A program made the translations under genes and the position numbers. Of a stretch of DNA of 64,000 nt, positions 1-9,062 are shown one piece after another. The stretch comes from Agapetus fuscipes (lineage: Eukaryota > Arthropoda > Insecta > Trichoptera > Glossosomatidae), in NCBI GenBank assembly GCA_951799405.1, contig OX637352.1, positions 14,828,820-14,892,819 on the forward strand. Reading direction: 5' to 3'. The notes below the pieces were generated by a model, which worked only from the letters and a program-made list of their open reading frames with translations, did not search any database and was not told the origin of the DNA. The number at the start of each line of letters is the position of its first letter. Within the stretch, counting starts at the first letter, position 1.

Positions 1-193
1 GGATGATTTTGTTTTATTTTGGGTATGAGACGCTAATTCTCTTCTGTCTTCGTTTGCTTCAGTAATTGTTATTTTATTAATATTTTTTAATTATATTGTA
101 TGGCTAGTTTTAAGTATTGTGTAAGAGTATAAGTACCAAGTCCCAAATGAGTTTATGTAACTCCTGGGAAATGTAACTTGTTATATTATTTCA

Positions 194-230
<37 letters not shown>
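1..230 (+). mobile_element. 3' end of a retroposed transcript or LINE with A tail
   Basis: AT-rich sequence ending in an AATAAA signal at 193-198 that runs directly into 35 consecutive A residues (196-230). A genomic poly(A) tail next to a polyadenylation signal is the mark of a reverse-transcribed RNA. No coding frame is recognisable in the 195 bases before it, so the source (LINE 3' UTR or processed mRNA copy) is unknown. Confidence 0.5.
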
Positions 231-232
<2 letters not shown>

Positions 233-535
233 TCCAACAGCTGCTGTCTGTGAAGACGACGCAATCTTGAGAATAGTACTGAATCTGGATAATCTACAGA
301 CAGAAGATGCTGAAGGCAAGATGGTAAAGGTTCAACTGTGGCCTTCCATCCTCGTGTGGTCTATTTATCCACTTTTGGGTGACGCCAATATTGATTTGAA
401 TAAAGGATCCTCATTGGTTGGATCCTGCGTGAGGGTGGCTTGGCTAGCTTGATATAAAAAATAGGAGCGTATTATTCTCGGCCCTGCAGATGGTAAATGT
501 CATGTCACACCTCATGTGACAGGGTGCTCGAACCG
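231..535. other. Unassigned sequence; first 45 bases match array intron
   Basis: Bases 231-275 resemble the ZnF-intron sequence at about 30859-30905 (shared stretch CTGTCTGTGAAGACGAC). The rest contains a 61-codon open frame starting with TTG, which I do not regard as a gene. No other similarity seen. Confidence 0.3.
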
Positions 536-543
536 TAACAACC

Positions 544-815
544 CGGCAACTCCTGCCGACCTTCCTTAAAACAGGGGTGACATTGGCAAAGTGAACCATT
601 TTCTACAGCATGGGCGTCAGCCTCATACCAACCCATAAGGGCCTAGGAGTTGCAAGATTTATGTTTTAAAAAGTGAGGTTAGTAAAGTGTGAGGTTTTGT
701 TTATTTGTTTGCACACATGCAGGATGTGTAGGAGCAAACCTACATTTGCCTGTCTGTGGGTGTGCATTTAATATGAGCCTTAAATATGAACATATCTTTG
801 CAACTTAGATTAGAT
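544..815. repeat. Rearranged copy of the ~256-bp interspersed repeat
   Basis: The left half (about 544-640) matches the minus orientation of the repeat family (AACAGGGGTGACATTGGCAA, then CAGCCTCATACCAACC). The right half (about 648-815) matches the plus-orientation 3' half and ends in the typical CAACTTAGATTAGAT. The copy therefore appears to be an inverted, head-to-head fusion of two partial copies. Confidence 0.5.
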
Positions 816-1189
816 ATACTGTTTTAGGATTAATTTTATTTTATTTATTAATTTTCGTTATTTTACTTGTTTAATTTATTTTTATTTTTTTGTCAACTTT
901 TAATCACGAGTATAAACGTGAAAGTTCGTGCTAACTCATGCTAATCGTGTGTTTACCAAATAAAATCGGCGAATGAATATCATAAGCCCCGCAACTCTTT
1001 CTGCCTTAGGTTTTACACAAAGAAGACTGCCAGCCATAGAGTTATAAGGTATAGAGATGAAGTCCAGACCAAAATAATGTCCCCTATTTTTTGGACTGAA
1101 GCGCTGAACCTCTATCCGCGTGCAAATGTAATGCTCGGTTCTGGCCTCATTACTTCGCCAGCGCTCGGATCGTAAATATCTCGCTAAAA
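816..1189. other. No feature recognised
   Basis: AT-rich to about 930, then mixed composition. A 106-codon minus-strand frame (936-1256) has no recognisable domain. Nothing else supported. Confidence 0.4.
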
Positions 1190-1264
1190 ATGGTTTGCTG
1201 TGTGAAAGGGTGCAAAAAAAGATCCGAAAAAATAAAAAAAATCGATGGAAACACAATTCAGAAG
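1190..1264 (+). pseudogene. Possible start of a THAP zinc-finger protein (25 codons)
   Basis: From an ATG at 1190 the frame reads MVCCVKGCKKRS and stops at 1265. This resembles the N-terminal start of THAP zinc fingers (C2CH; MV-x-C-x(2-4)-C pattern), found in P-element-type transposases and host genes. The sequence GAA|GTAATT at 1261-1269 could be a splice donor, in which case this would be a short first exon. No following THAP residues (conserved W, H, AVPTF box) are visible nearby, so it may be a chance match or a relic. Confidence 0.25.
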
Positions 1265-1581
1265 TAATTGTATGTTTTTATACGCTAATTAACGTTTTAT
1301 TTGTATTTTGAATGAATTATTAACAGGCGCATGCTAGAACAGCGCGTCTACTTTAAAGATAGTGTTCTACCGTGTGAAAGAAAGGGACAACAGCGCCCAG
1401 GGCTGTACTCGAAATAATCGAGCCTCTTGAAAAATATTTTCCACTGACTACTAAAAACAAAGTGGCACAAAAATGATAATTTTAGGAATCCTTTGACTAA
1501 TAAATGGAATATAAATACAAAAAATGAGGCTTAATACGGTATACTCTTGCAAAAGTCGCTATGATATTTGACAGTTCAAAT
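1265..1581. other. No feature recognised
   Basis: AT-rich DNA without an open frame, repeat or RNA motif that I can identify. Confidence 0.4.
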
Positions 1582-1593
1582 TATAAAAACTCA

Positions 1594-1816
1594 TATTTTT
1601 TATGGTTTGTGTATTAACACTGAAAATTCATGTTTTTTAGTTGGTTATTTAATAAACAACACCTTGTATGGGAAATTTCCTACCTGATGATGACTGAATA
1701 GTCGAAAACGTTTGTAGTATAATTTAAAATTTAATTTTTAAATATATTATATGATTTGTGAAATAAAAACAGTGTTTTAAATAAAAGTTAAAGGTGTTGT
1801 TTATTAAATAACCAAC
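1594..1816. mobile_element. Small Penelope/retrozyme-like element with 12-bp TSD
   Basis: The 223-bp insert is flanked by an exact 12-bp direct repeat TATAAAAACTCA (1582-1593 and 1817-1828). Inside are 28-nt perfect inverted repeats, 1638-1665 and 1791-1818 (AGTTGGTTATTTAATAAACA start). Between the arms lies a hammerhead-like motif (1684-1709). Penelope-like elements and retrozymes are known to carry hammerhead ribozymes; there is no coding capacity here, so this is a non-autonomous or truncated copy. Confidence 0.5.
1684..1709 (+). ncRNA. Hammerhead-ribozyme-like motif
   Basis: CTGATGA, one extra T, a 4-bp stem GACT/AGTC around loop GAAT, then GAAA. This is the conserved core order of a hammerhead (CUGANGA, stem II, GAAA), except for one extra base before stem II. 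The same extra base recurs in the copies at 8199, 13070 and 13822. Confidence 0.4.
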
Positions 1817-1828
1817 TATAAAAACTCA

Positions 1829-2063
1829 AATTATACGTAACGTAGCGAGTTTTGAAATAGTACAATAAAATACAGAATAACATTTTTTTAAATCCAATGC
1901 AACGACAGCCATTGCAAAATAACCTTTTTTGAACTTAGCGTGGTTTGCAAGTGGATTCCTCAAATATTTTATCTAAATTACTGTGATTTCAATTTTAAAC
2001 GAGTCATATTATTTAAAAAATTAAAATCTTTAATTGATGAGGCATTCACTTTGTAACCTTTCT
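1829..2063. other. Unassigned; contains a 33-nt direct repeat with 9063-9095
   Basis: AT-rich. Bases 2030-2062 are identical to 9063-9095 (begin TTAATTGATGAGGCATTCAC), suggesting the same element flank at both places. No gene. Confidence 0.4.
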
Positions 2064-2552
2064 ATGATCTACAATCTAAGTTGCAAATATTATATATAAA
2101 TAAAATCCAAGCCTTAAATTACATATGGGCAACCGCAGGCCCGCGGGCCGGATCCGGCTCGCGGAGCTATTTTGTCCGGCCCTGATTCATCTCGGCGAAG
2201 TAATTGAGAAATACATTAGTTAAAATAATGCAGATGACACGGGGGCTTGCAGTGATTCGGGGAAGCTCGTATACGCACCGAAGGATTACGAGCGGGGCCC
2301 ACCCCCTCCGCGCTACATAATATAATAATATATATTATTATCGCAATGCATCCGATGGTTTGTGTTTCGGCAAAGTTCGTAGGCACGAAATATCCCGAGT
2401 GCAGCACACTAATTCCGTCCCCCTCCGCGCCGCATTCCCCTTATTTAGTGTTCACGCGACTTCTGGTCTGGTTTGTTCTGTTTACTGGTGCGTTCTGGCG
2501 TAGAAGACAGTTTTGTTTGTCAGTTCTGAATATTGTTTTTAAATTTGTGACA

Positions 2553-4204
2553 ATGTCAGGGGTTATGTCGAAAAAAAGAAAAGTTGATGCAGAGTGTCGA
2601 AAATTTCAAGACAAGTGGACGGAGGATTATTTCTTTATCCTGAATAAAGGAATGCCCGTATGTTTGCTGTGTAAGGAGTCCGTATCCGTCAACAAAGAAT
2701 TCAACTTAAAGAGACATTTTACTTCGAGGCATGCGGATCACCAACAAATAAATGAACAAATTCGAAAAGATATGATACAGAAGTTGAAGAAGAACTTGGA
2801 TACCCAGCAACAAATGTTCAAAAAGCAAATAACGCAGCACGATAGCGTTGTTAAAGCCAGCTTTGTTGTAAGGGAAAAAATTGCAAAGCATTCTAAGTCA
2901 TTTGGTGAAGGAGAATTTATTAAAGAGTGTCTGCTCGACGTTTCAAGTATAATCTGTCCTGAAAAGAAAAAAGACTTTGAGAGAATATCTTTGTCGAGAC
3001 GTACTGTTGTCCGACGTATAGAAATGATGGCTGATGATATCAAAAAAAGTTTGAAAGAGGTGATTACTGGATTCGAAGCATTTTCAATTGCTTTGGATGA
3101 GAGCACAGATGCCTCTGATACAGCACAATTAGCAATATTTATCAGAGGAGTTGACGTGGACTTCAAAATCACAGAAGAATTATTAGCTCTTCAGCCGTTA
3201 AAAGGAACGACTACCGGTGAAGATATATTTGAAGCAGTCAACATAGTCTTCGAAAGCTTTGGGATTAAATGGAGTGCACTATCTGGCATATGTACTGATG
3301 GTGCCACTGCAATGGTTGGCTTACGGAAAGGATTTATTGGAGTTGTTAATGAAAGAGCAATAGAATTACAGATCCAGCCGGAAAATTTAACAAATTTTCA
3401 TTGTATTATCCACCAGCAAAATTTGTGCGCAAAATCGATGAAATTCAAGAATGTTATGGATGTAGTAGTAGCAAGCATTAATTTTATTAAGTCACGTGCA
3501 CTTAATCACCGCCAGTTTAAGGTGTTTTTGGAAGACCTATTTTCAGACTATGAAGATGTGTCTTATTACTGTGAAGTGAGGTGGTTGAGTAAAGGAAACA
3601 TGTTTAAACGATTCTATGATTTGAGACAAGACATTGCAGATTTTATGGACATAAAAGGAACACAATCAACCAAATAAAAGATAATCAATGGGTGTGTGAT
3701 TTAGCATTCCTTGTAGATGTCACAGGATACCTAAATGATCTTAATTTAAAACTACAAAAACAGGGACAATTGGTTCATGAACTGCATAGCCATATCAAAG
3801 TTTTTTGTAATAAGCTTAGATTTTTGAAAAATCAGATAAGAGGTAAAAATTGTTACCATTTTCCTAATCTATCAAGGCATACAAACATCACATATAATTC
3901 TTATGGAGATGAACTGAAGGCACTAATAGAGCAATTTGATACGAGGTTTGCCGACTTCCAAAACAAAGACTCAACATTCGCTATATTTGCTCGTCCGATG
4001 GATGCTGATGTAAATAATGTGCCAGCAAATTTACAGATGGAACTTATTGAGCTTCAGGGGGATTTAGCGCTAAAATCACAATTTGACAAAGTTACTTTGA
4101 CGGATTTTTATAAATTATATTTGGTGGAAGAAAATTATACAAACTTACGTAGATTTGCAAGAAACATCATTGCAAGTGATGTGATGCAAGACAAACGTCT
4201 GTAA
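2553..4204 (+). pseudogene. hAT transposase, N-terminal and catalytic part, frameshifted
   Basis: The likely start is the ATG at 2553 (MSGVMSKKRKVD), not the in-frame ATG at 2346, because family members begin with the lysine-rich stretch before the zinc finger. Visible parts: a BED/C2H2-like finger (CLLCKESVS...RHFTSRH), the hAT catalytic signatures LDESTD and CTDGATAM, and the FHCIIHQQNLC motif. The frame stops at 3675-3677, but the protein continues one frame over from about 3663 (NTINQIKDNQWVCDLAF) to a stop at 4204, so a single-base indel lies near 3660. The C-terminal dimerisation region is displaced to 7485-7691 by the LINE insertion. It resembles GTF2IRD2-like/SPIN-like transposases. 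It is broken in at least two ways and not expected to be active. Confidence 0.8.
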
Positions 4205-4221
4205 GCACGTCACACATCACC

Positions 4222-4572
4222 ATGGACAGAGTAGACCCTCACACGTCCCAGGGTGAAACTGCAAATAGCCATGTGTTAACAACCAAAGCGGAGCCTCCCA
4301 AACCACTCCAAATTCAAATGTCACTGAAGTTCCCATATATATCTGAGAAAACATGGTTGGCCCACGACAACAATCTCAAGATTATTCTCTTAAAACAGTG
4401 GAAAATGCGAGATAGAAGATTTTCTTCGGATAGTGAACAATTATTTTGCAGAACAATACCCTCAACCAAGCAAAACACAAAATCAAAAAAGGAAAAATAC
4501 ATTCAAAGAAAAACTCCGACGACAAAAGAGAACACTTCAGAAAAAACTGAGAGAGGCAAAGAAATCTCGTGA
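4222..4572 (+). pseudogene. Possible displaced N-terminus of the LINE ORF
   Basis: A 116-codon frame from an ATG at 4222 (MDRVDPHTSQGETANSH) overlaps the start of the reverse transcriptase frame in a different phase. It lies at the LINE 5' end and would join the main frame by an indel near 4394-4430. I cannot tell real N-terminal coding from chance. Confidence 0.25.
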
Positions 4573-7294
4573 TAATGACCTATGTCACAAACTTGCAAGA
4601 GCCTACAGATCCATATTAAAACTCATACAGCAGGTCTCAAATCAGATAAACGAAAAGAAAACAGAATACCTACAGACCTTAAATGAAAGCAAGTTTGACT
4701 CAGATCCTTATAGCTTTGCAAGGAGCATCGTAAATCCAAAAACAGGTACTGTGGACATTGGATTATCAGAGATTCAGGAATACTTCGAAACCCTTTATAC
4801 TAATAAAGATAAAGAAACAAAGACTTATTCCAAAGAAGAAAATAAACCAAATAAACCAGATTGGATTTTTGATGAAAGCCCACCGACCATGTTGGAACTT
4901 CAGAAAGTCCTCAAAAGAAAGAGAAATAAATCTGCCCCAGGACCAGATGGTATTCCTTACATAATTTACAAGAAATGCCCACTATTGAGGGAAACTATCT
5001 TGAAAATCCTCAAAGGGATTTGGGCTTCTCGACAGACTCCTGACTGCTTTGGGCAAGCTGTTTTTATCCTCATCCCGAAAAGTAACCCCTGCACAAACCC
5101 AGTAGACACTCGCCCCATTGCACTCACCAACACTATATCAAAACTGTTTTTCAGTATAGTGCAGAGCAGAATGGTAACATACATGCTGAGAAACAAATAC
5201 ATTACTGAGAGTCAGCAAAAGGGATTCCTCCCTGGTGTGTCGGGATGTGTAGAGCATAATATGGTGCTGTCGGAAGCCTTAAAAGATGCCAGAAAGCATG
5301 AGAGACAAATAACAGCATGTTGGCTGGATTTGGCTAATGCTTTTGGCTCAATTAACCATGAGCTGCTCCTGTTTGCGCTGAAATGGTACAATTTTCCTGA
5401 CCTGATGTGCAAAATAATCGCATCATATTATGCAAAACTCACATTTCAAGTGAGACTAAAGGGGAAGTTTACAAATACCATCATATATGAAGTGGGACTG
5501 TTCCAAGGTTGTTGTCTATCTCCTACCATATTCAACATTGTTTTCAATATCTTAATAGTAGACCTAACAAAAATAGGAAAAAATTGGGGATATCGCTTCA
5601 AAAGAAATGATGGGTACACATCTTCTTGCTTAGCATTTGCAGATGACCTAACAATTTTGACCAAAAAAACAAACCACTGCAAACTTTTACTCAAAAGAGT
5701 TGAACAGTTTTGTGAATGGACACAAGGTATGCAACTTAAGCCCTCAAAATGCTGCTGTATATCTCTGGCAAGAAGAGGAACTAAATTTGGACCCATTGAT
5801 CCAGAGCTACATGTAAACAATATGAAAATAGGTACAATAGAGAGAGACAAGCCCTTCAAATTTCTGGGGAAATATATTGATTACAGAGGCAGAGAACATG
5901 CGGTAAACGAAATAATAGAGCGTTTCAAAGTTACCATGGACAGAATAGATAAAATTCATATCTCAGGGATAAGAAAAGCGTGGATTTACGATAACTATAT
6001 CATTAACCAACTAACGTGGCCGTTCCTGATTTATAGTTTTAACAAAGACAGTTTAGGTATCCTGGACAGCGTAACTACTAGATACCTGAAACAATGGACG
6101 CGACTCGCAAAGCCTGCAGACCCCGCCACATTCTACAGATCGAGAGAAAACTTTGGTTTGGGATGGAAAAGACCATCTTTCGTACATGCACAACACCGCA
6201 TTACAAAGCACCATATTCTTGAAAACTCCAAAGACCCAAGTGTCATAGAATGTTGGTCCAAAGATCCCCAAATGTTAGAGCTCAAAAATAGAGCAGAATT
6301 TCACCACAAATACCTAACCGGTGTAAGCACTAACAGAAGAGGTCTGGGATGGCAAAAGGTGGAATCGGAGAAAGCCCATATGAAGGCTCTAGTAAAGCAT
6401 GACTCTGACTCTAAATACAGGCTTCATGCGTTAAACCTTGAGATGCAGCATGACTGGATCACTGTTGGTGAAATGTGTCTTCCACCTGCACTACACTGGA
6501 AGATACTAATATACAATTGGTCTCCTGAAATGCTACGATTTTACTTAAATGCATTTCAAAACACGCTCCCTGACCCTGGAAACCTAAAACGATGGGGTAA
6601 AAATACAACTGCTTCCTGTGATCTCTGTGCCATTGACAAATGCACAGCAAGACATATTCTAACAGGGTGCAAAGTGGCCCTTGAAAATGGCAGATATACC
6701 TACAGACACGACAGGGTACTGGAAATACTAAGGGAGAGTATAAGCCTAACAATTTCCAGAGCAAACAAAGGTTTGACAAGAGAGTCCATTGAAAAAATAA
6801 AATTTGTTAAGCCTGGAGAAAAGGGAGAGCGAAGGGCCAGGACCCAGACTTCCATTATAAAAAAGGCAAAGGACTGGAGGCTTGTGATGGATTCCACCAC
6901 AGGACGATACATTTTCCCAGGAGAACTGTGCACTACGGCTTTGAGACCCGACATAGTTCTATACTCAAATGAACTAAAGCAAGTACTCTTGGTTGAATTG
7001 ACGGTGCCGTGGGAGATGAACATCCCTAAGGACCATGCCTACAAACTAAATAGGTATAAAGGACTAGTGGATGAAATCACAAATAATGGATATACCACAA
7101 GATTGTATGCAGTGGAGGTGGGAGCGAGAGGACTGCCAGCCAAATCGGTATATACTTTCCTTAAGGATCTGGGACTGAATAGATCCCAAATAAATGGATT
7201 TCTGGAAAGACTAACAAAAGCGGCCATCTCGGGATCATACCACATTTGGCTGCGAAGATCTGAGAGCCCAGACACCTCTGGACATGCAACGTAG
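4433..7294 (+). CDS. Reverse transcriptase with restriction-like endonuclease (LINE ORF)
   Basis: A 953-codon open frame whose first listed codon is GTG; the frame is open from 4394 and has no ATG upstream, so the natural N-terminus is missing or in another frame (a candidate begins at ATG 4222). Reverse transcriptase motifs in order: SAPGPDGIPY, RPIALTNTISK, GFLPGVSGCVEH, motif A LDLANAF, motif B FQGCCLSP, and motif C FADD (about 5635-5649). A CCHC zinc knuckle, CDLCAIDKCTARHILTGC, follows, then the PD-(D/E)XK-type endonuclease with RPDIVLYS and LLVELTVPWE (about 6944-7015). This arrangement is that of the R2/NeSL/HERO LINE groups, which cut target DNA with a C-terminal restriction-like enzyme. 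HERO is my best guess for the clade. The reading frame after 4394 has no internal stop, so the copy is fairly young, but a displaced 5' end makes activity unlikely. Confidence 0.75.
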   Translation: MNNYFAEQYPQPSKTQNQKRKNTFKEKLRRQKRTLQKKLREAKKSRDNDLCHKLARAYRSILKLIQQVSNQINEKKTEYLQTLNESKFDSDPYSFARSIVNPKTGTVDIGLSEIQEYFETLYTNKDKETKTYSKEENKPNKPDWIFDESPPTMLELQKVLKRKRNKSAPGPDGIPYIIYKKCPLLRETILKILKGIWASRQTPDCFGQAVFILIPKSNPCTNPVDTRPIALTNTISKLFFSIVQSRMVTYMLRNKYITESQQKGFLPGVSGCVEHNMVLSEALKDARKHERQITACWLDLANAFGSINHELLLFALKWYNFPDLMCKIIASYYAKLTFQVRLKGKFTNTIIYEVGLFQGCCLSPTIFNIVFNILIVDLTKIGKNWGYRFKRNDGYTSSCLAFADDLTILTKKTNHCKLLLKRVEQFCEWTQGMQLKPSKCCCISLARRGTKFGPIDPELHVNNMKIGTIERDKPFKFLGKYIDYRGREHAVNEIIERFKVTMDRIDKIHISGIRKAWIYDNYIINQLTWPFLIYSFNKDSLGILDSVTTRYLKQWTRLAKPADPATFYRSRENFGLGWKRPSFVHAQHRITKHHILENSKDPSVIECWSKDPQMLELKNRAEFHHKYLTGVSTNRRGLGWQKVESEKAHMKALVKHDSDSKYRLHALNLEMQHDWITVGEMCLPPALHWKILIYNWSPEMLRFYLNAFQNTLPDPGNLKRWGKNTTASCDLCAIDKCTARHILTGCKVALENGRYTYRHDRVLEILRESISLTISRANKGLTRESIEKIKFVKPGEKGERRARTQTSIIKKAKDWRLVMDSTTGRYIFPGELCTTALRPDIVLYSNELKQVLLVELTVPWEMNIPKDHAYKLNRYKGLVDEITNNGYTTRLYAVEVGARGLPAKSVYTFLKDLGLNRSQINGFLERLTKAAISGSYHIWLRRSESPDTSGHAT

Positions 7295-7484
7295 TTAATC
7301 GGACTTACATATTGGAAGGAAGGATGAGTTGGGAGGAATTGGGAACGTTGTCATGACAAAAGGATCCTTAACCAACCAAAGACAGGTCGTAAGTCCTGTG
7401 ACTCCCATCTCATCCTGACTCCGTGCGGCGGGCCTGAGTTTGGGTCTTAGATTTTCAAAATTAGAGACCTGACTCGGTGAGACC

Positions 7485-7691
7485 GTGGATGCTCAGCTAT
7501 TTCACAAATGTCTTTTTGGCAGCACGTATACATGCAAACAATTTTTTTCGAGGATGAAGTACACCAAATCGAAAATTCGAACGAGGATAACAGATGAAAA
7601 TCTCGAAAATTCGATGAGATTATCATTAAGCAATATCAACGCCAATATTGATAGTCTCGTAATTCAAGTACAAAGTCAATCGTCACATTAA
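7485..7691 (+). pseudogene. hAT transposase C-terminal dimerisation region
   Basis: The frame reads CLFGSTYTCKQFFSRMKYTK, then RTRITDENLENSMRL, the typical C-terminal (hATC) end of GTF2IRD2/ZBED-like transposases, where the family has a CLFGSTY-CEQ-FS-M-K pattern. It completes the protein that breaks off at 4204 on the other side of the LINE. It stops at 7689-7691, shortly before the element's right end at 7866. Confidence 0.8.
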
Positions 7692-8006
7692 ATTTTATAA
7701 GCAATTAATGTCGTTCATTATATAAATAAATAAAATATGCAAGAAGTAGCAATGTGTTTTATTTAATTTAATATTACCTTAATATAGTTAATAATTTGGT
7801 CCGGCCCTTGACACGGAGACAGAATGATTATGTGGCCCCAGACCTAGGAAAAGTTGCCCATGCCTGCCTTAAATGAACATAAACCCTACAACTTTTGCGG
7901 ACCTTCCCTGAAACAGGGGTGACATTGGCAAAGTGAACCTTTTGACAATTATATTAATTTTCGGATATTTAACGAACCGTTCGGTGAGAACTTACATTAT
8001 TCTCTA

Positions 8007-8038
8007 CGTTTCGTCAGCGACGTAGCCGACGTCTTCAG
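8007..8038 (-). ncRNA. Hammerhead-like motif (left palindrome arm)
   Basis: Mirror image of the motif at 8199-8230: CTGAAGA, C, stem GTCGGC/GCTGAC, GAAACG, read on the minus strand. Confidence 0.4.
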
Positions 8039-8198
8039 GAGAATATCCTATCTGTACGGCGACTGAGGATGAACTGAATTTGAAAAACACTTTGTCACAA
8101 ATCACTGACTACCTTCGTTCGAAGGTAGTCAGTGATTTGTGACAAAGTGTTTTTCAAATTCAGTTCATCCTCAGTCGCCGTACAGATAGGATATTCTC

Positions 8199-8230
8199 CT
8201 GAAGACGTCGGCTACGTCGCTGACGAAACG
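8199..8230 (+). ncRNA. Hammerhead-like motif (right palindrome arm)
   Basis: CTGAAGA (8199-8205), extra C, 6-bp stem GTCGGC/GCTGAC with one G-T wobble around loop TACGTC, then GAAACG (8225-8230). Stem sequence differs from the other copies but pairing is kept. Confidence 0.4.
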
Positions 8231-8399
8231 TAGAGAATAATGTAAGTTCTCACCGAACGGTTCGTTAAATATCCGAAAATTAATATAATTGTCAAAATGT
8301 CAAACGACCGTAATTCTAACTTAAAGTGAACCTTTTTGTACAGTCTAGGTGGTCAGCCTCATACCCTATAAGTCAAGGAAATTTGTATTTTAAATATTA

Positions 8400-8475
8400 A
8401 AATGAAATCGTGTTTTCGAAATCAGTTGTACATTCATAAATTTTACTCGTCCCGTAACGATATACAACTTATATT
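8400..8475 (+). repeat. Decayed Penelope-type terminal repeat
   Basis: TTGTACATTCATAAATTTTACTCGTCCCGTAACG resembles 13103-13136 downstream of the hammerhead-like motif at 13070, with several mismatches. The ribozyme core itself is eroded here (only TTTTCGAAATC remains). Confidence 0.4.
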
Positions 8476-9062
8476 TTGATTTTTAATGATTAAATATTAA
8501 AATCTTTATTGTTTTTATTATGTATTCTTATTCTGAAGCGCCTCTGGTAACCATTTTTCGCAAGAGCGTTGTGTGACCATTAGTCTCGTAAAAGGTCTGT
8601 AAGTACATACATATATATGGTTTTTAAGCGATGTAATATGAGTGGTTCAAACCAATGACACAAAAAATCATTTTTGTGTATGGTGCTTTAAATTATCACA
8701 AAAATAATATTTCGTAGCATCCATTGGTTGCATCCTGTGGGCAGAGCGAGACAAAAGTATATTTACCTCGCTCATAATGTTTTAAAGAGCTATTAGATGA
8801 ACGATAAAGTTTTACACACAAGAGAGCACGGCTGAAGATGCAAAAAAAGATTTTTTTGTGTACTACAAGTTTATACCACTTTGTGATAAATCGTTTACTT
8901 TCGTCATTTCACTCTCATTGAGTTGGGTCCATATTTTATTGTCCCTTGTGTACTAAACACGCAGTCTATTCATTAGTATGTCAATGCAGCCAGCATATCT
9001 TAGTGGCAGTTTAATCAAAAGTAATGTACGGTAGCCCAAGTGGTGAAATAACAATATTAACA
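8476..9062. other. No feature recognised
   Basis: AT-rich sequence with short CACAAAAA-type words around 8650-8700 and 8820-8860. No open frame or known repeat was identified. Confidence 0.4.

Larger units (their letters stand above)
4205..7484 (+). mobile_element. R2/HERO-type non-LTR retrotransposon inside the hAT
   Basis: The boundaries are approximate. The hAT protein homology ends near 4165-4204 (RRFARNI) and resumes at about 7508 (CLFGSTYTC), so the LINE occupies the gap. The 3' UTR is about 190 bp and no poly(A) tail is seen, which is normal for this LINE group. No clear TSD was found. Confidence 0.65.
2120..7866 (+). mobile_element. hAT DNA transposon (interrupted by a LINE)
   Basis: Flanked by an exact 8-bp TSD CCTTAAAT (2112-2119, 7867-7874), the hallmark of hAT insertion. 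The left end TACATATGGGCAAC and the complement of the right end, CAGGCATGGGCAAC, share ATGGGCAAC as the terminal inverted repeat. Inside is a hAT transposase of the GTF2IRD2/ZBED-like group, in pieces at 2553-4204 and 7485-7691, separated by an R2/HERO-type LINE. Without the LINE the element would be about 2.5 kb. Confidence 0.85.
7944..8322. mobile_element. Palindromic Penelope-like insert with 14-bp TSD
   Basis: Bases 7940-8297 form an almost perfect palindrome (about 179-nt arms, centre between 8118 and 8119). The insert lies between two exact copies of AAAGTGAACCTTTT (7930-7943 and 8323-8336), so it entered the ~256-bp repeat as one piece. Each arm ends in the CTGAAGA...GAAACG hammerhead-like motif and the sequence GAGAATAATGTAAGTTCTC. 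Related arms flank the mariner copies in every ZnF intron. Inverted arrangement with a hammerhead in the terminal repeat is typical of Penelope-like elements. Confidence 0.65.
2064..8391 (-). repeat. Copy of the ~256-bp repeat, split by two nested insertions
   Basis: Repeat pieces at about 2068-2119, 7875-7943 and 8337-8391 join into one minus-strand copy of the interspersed repeat (AATCTAAGTTGCAAAT, AAAATCCAAGCCTTAAAT, GAACATAAACC, ACAGGGGTGACATTGGCAAA, GGTCAGCCTCATACC). The interruptions are the hAT element (2120-7866) and the palindromic insert (7944-8322), each with its own TSD. The copy also lacks an internal segment compared with full copies such as 30588-30843. Confidence 0.6.

Noticed and set aside
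267..452. 61-codon frame near the left edge
   Set aside because: Starts with TTG, no domain, and begins in sequence shared with intron repeats.
936..1256. 106-codon minus-strand frame
   Set aside because: No homology recognised and biased by AT-rich composition.
2346..2552. Upstream in-frame ATG of the hAT transposase
   Set aside because: The added 69 residues do not resemble the family; ATG 2553 gives the usual lysine-rich start.
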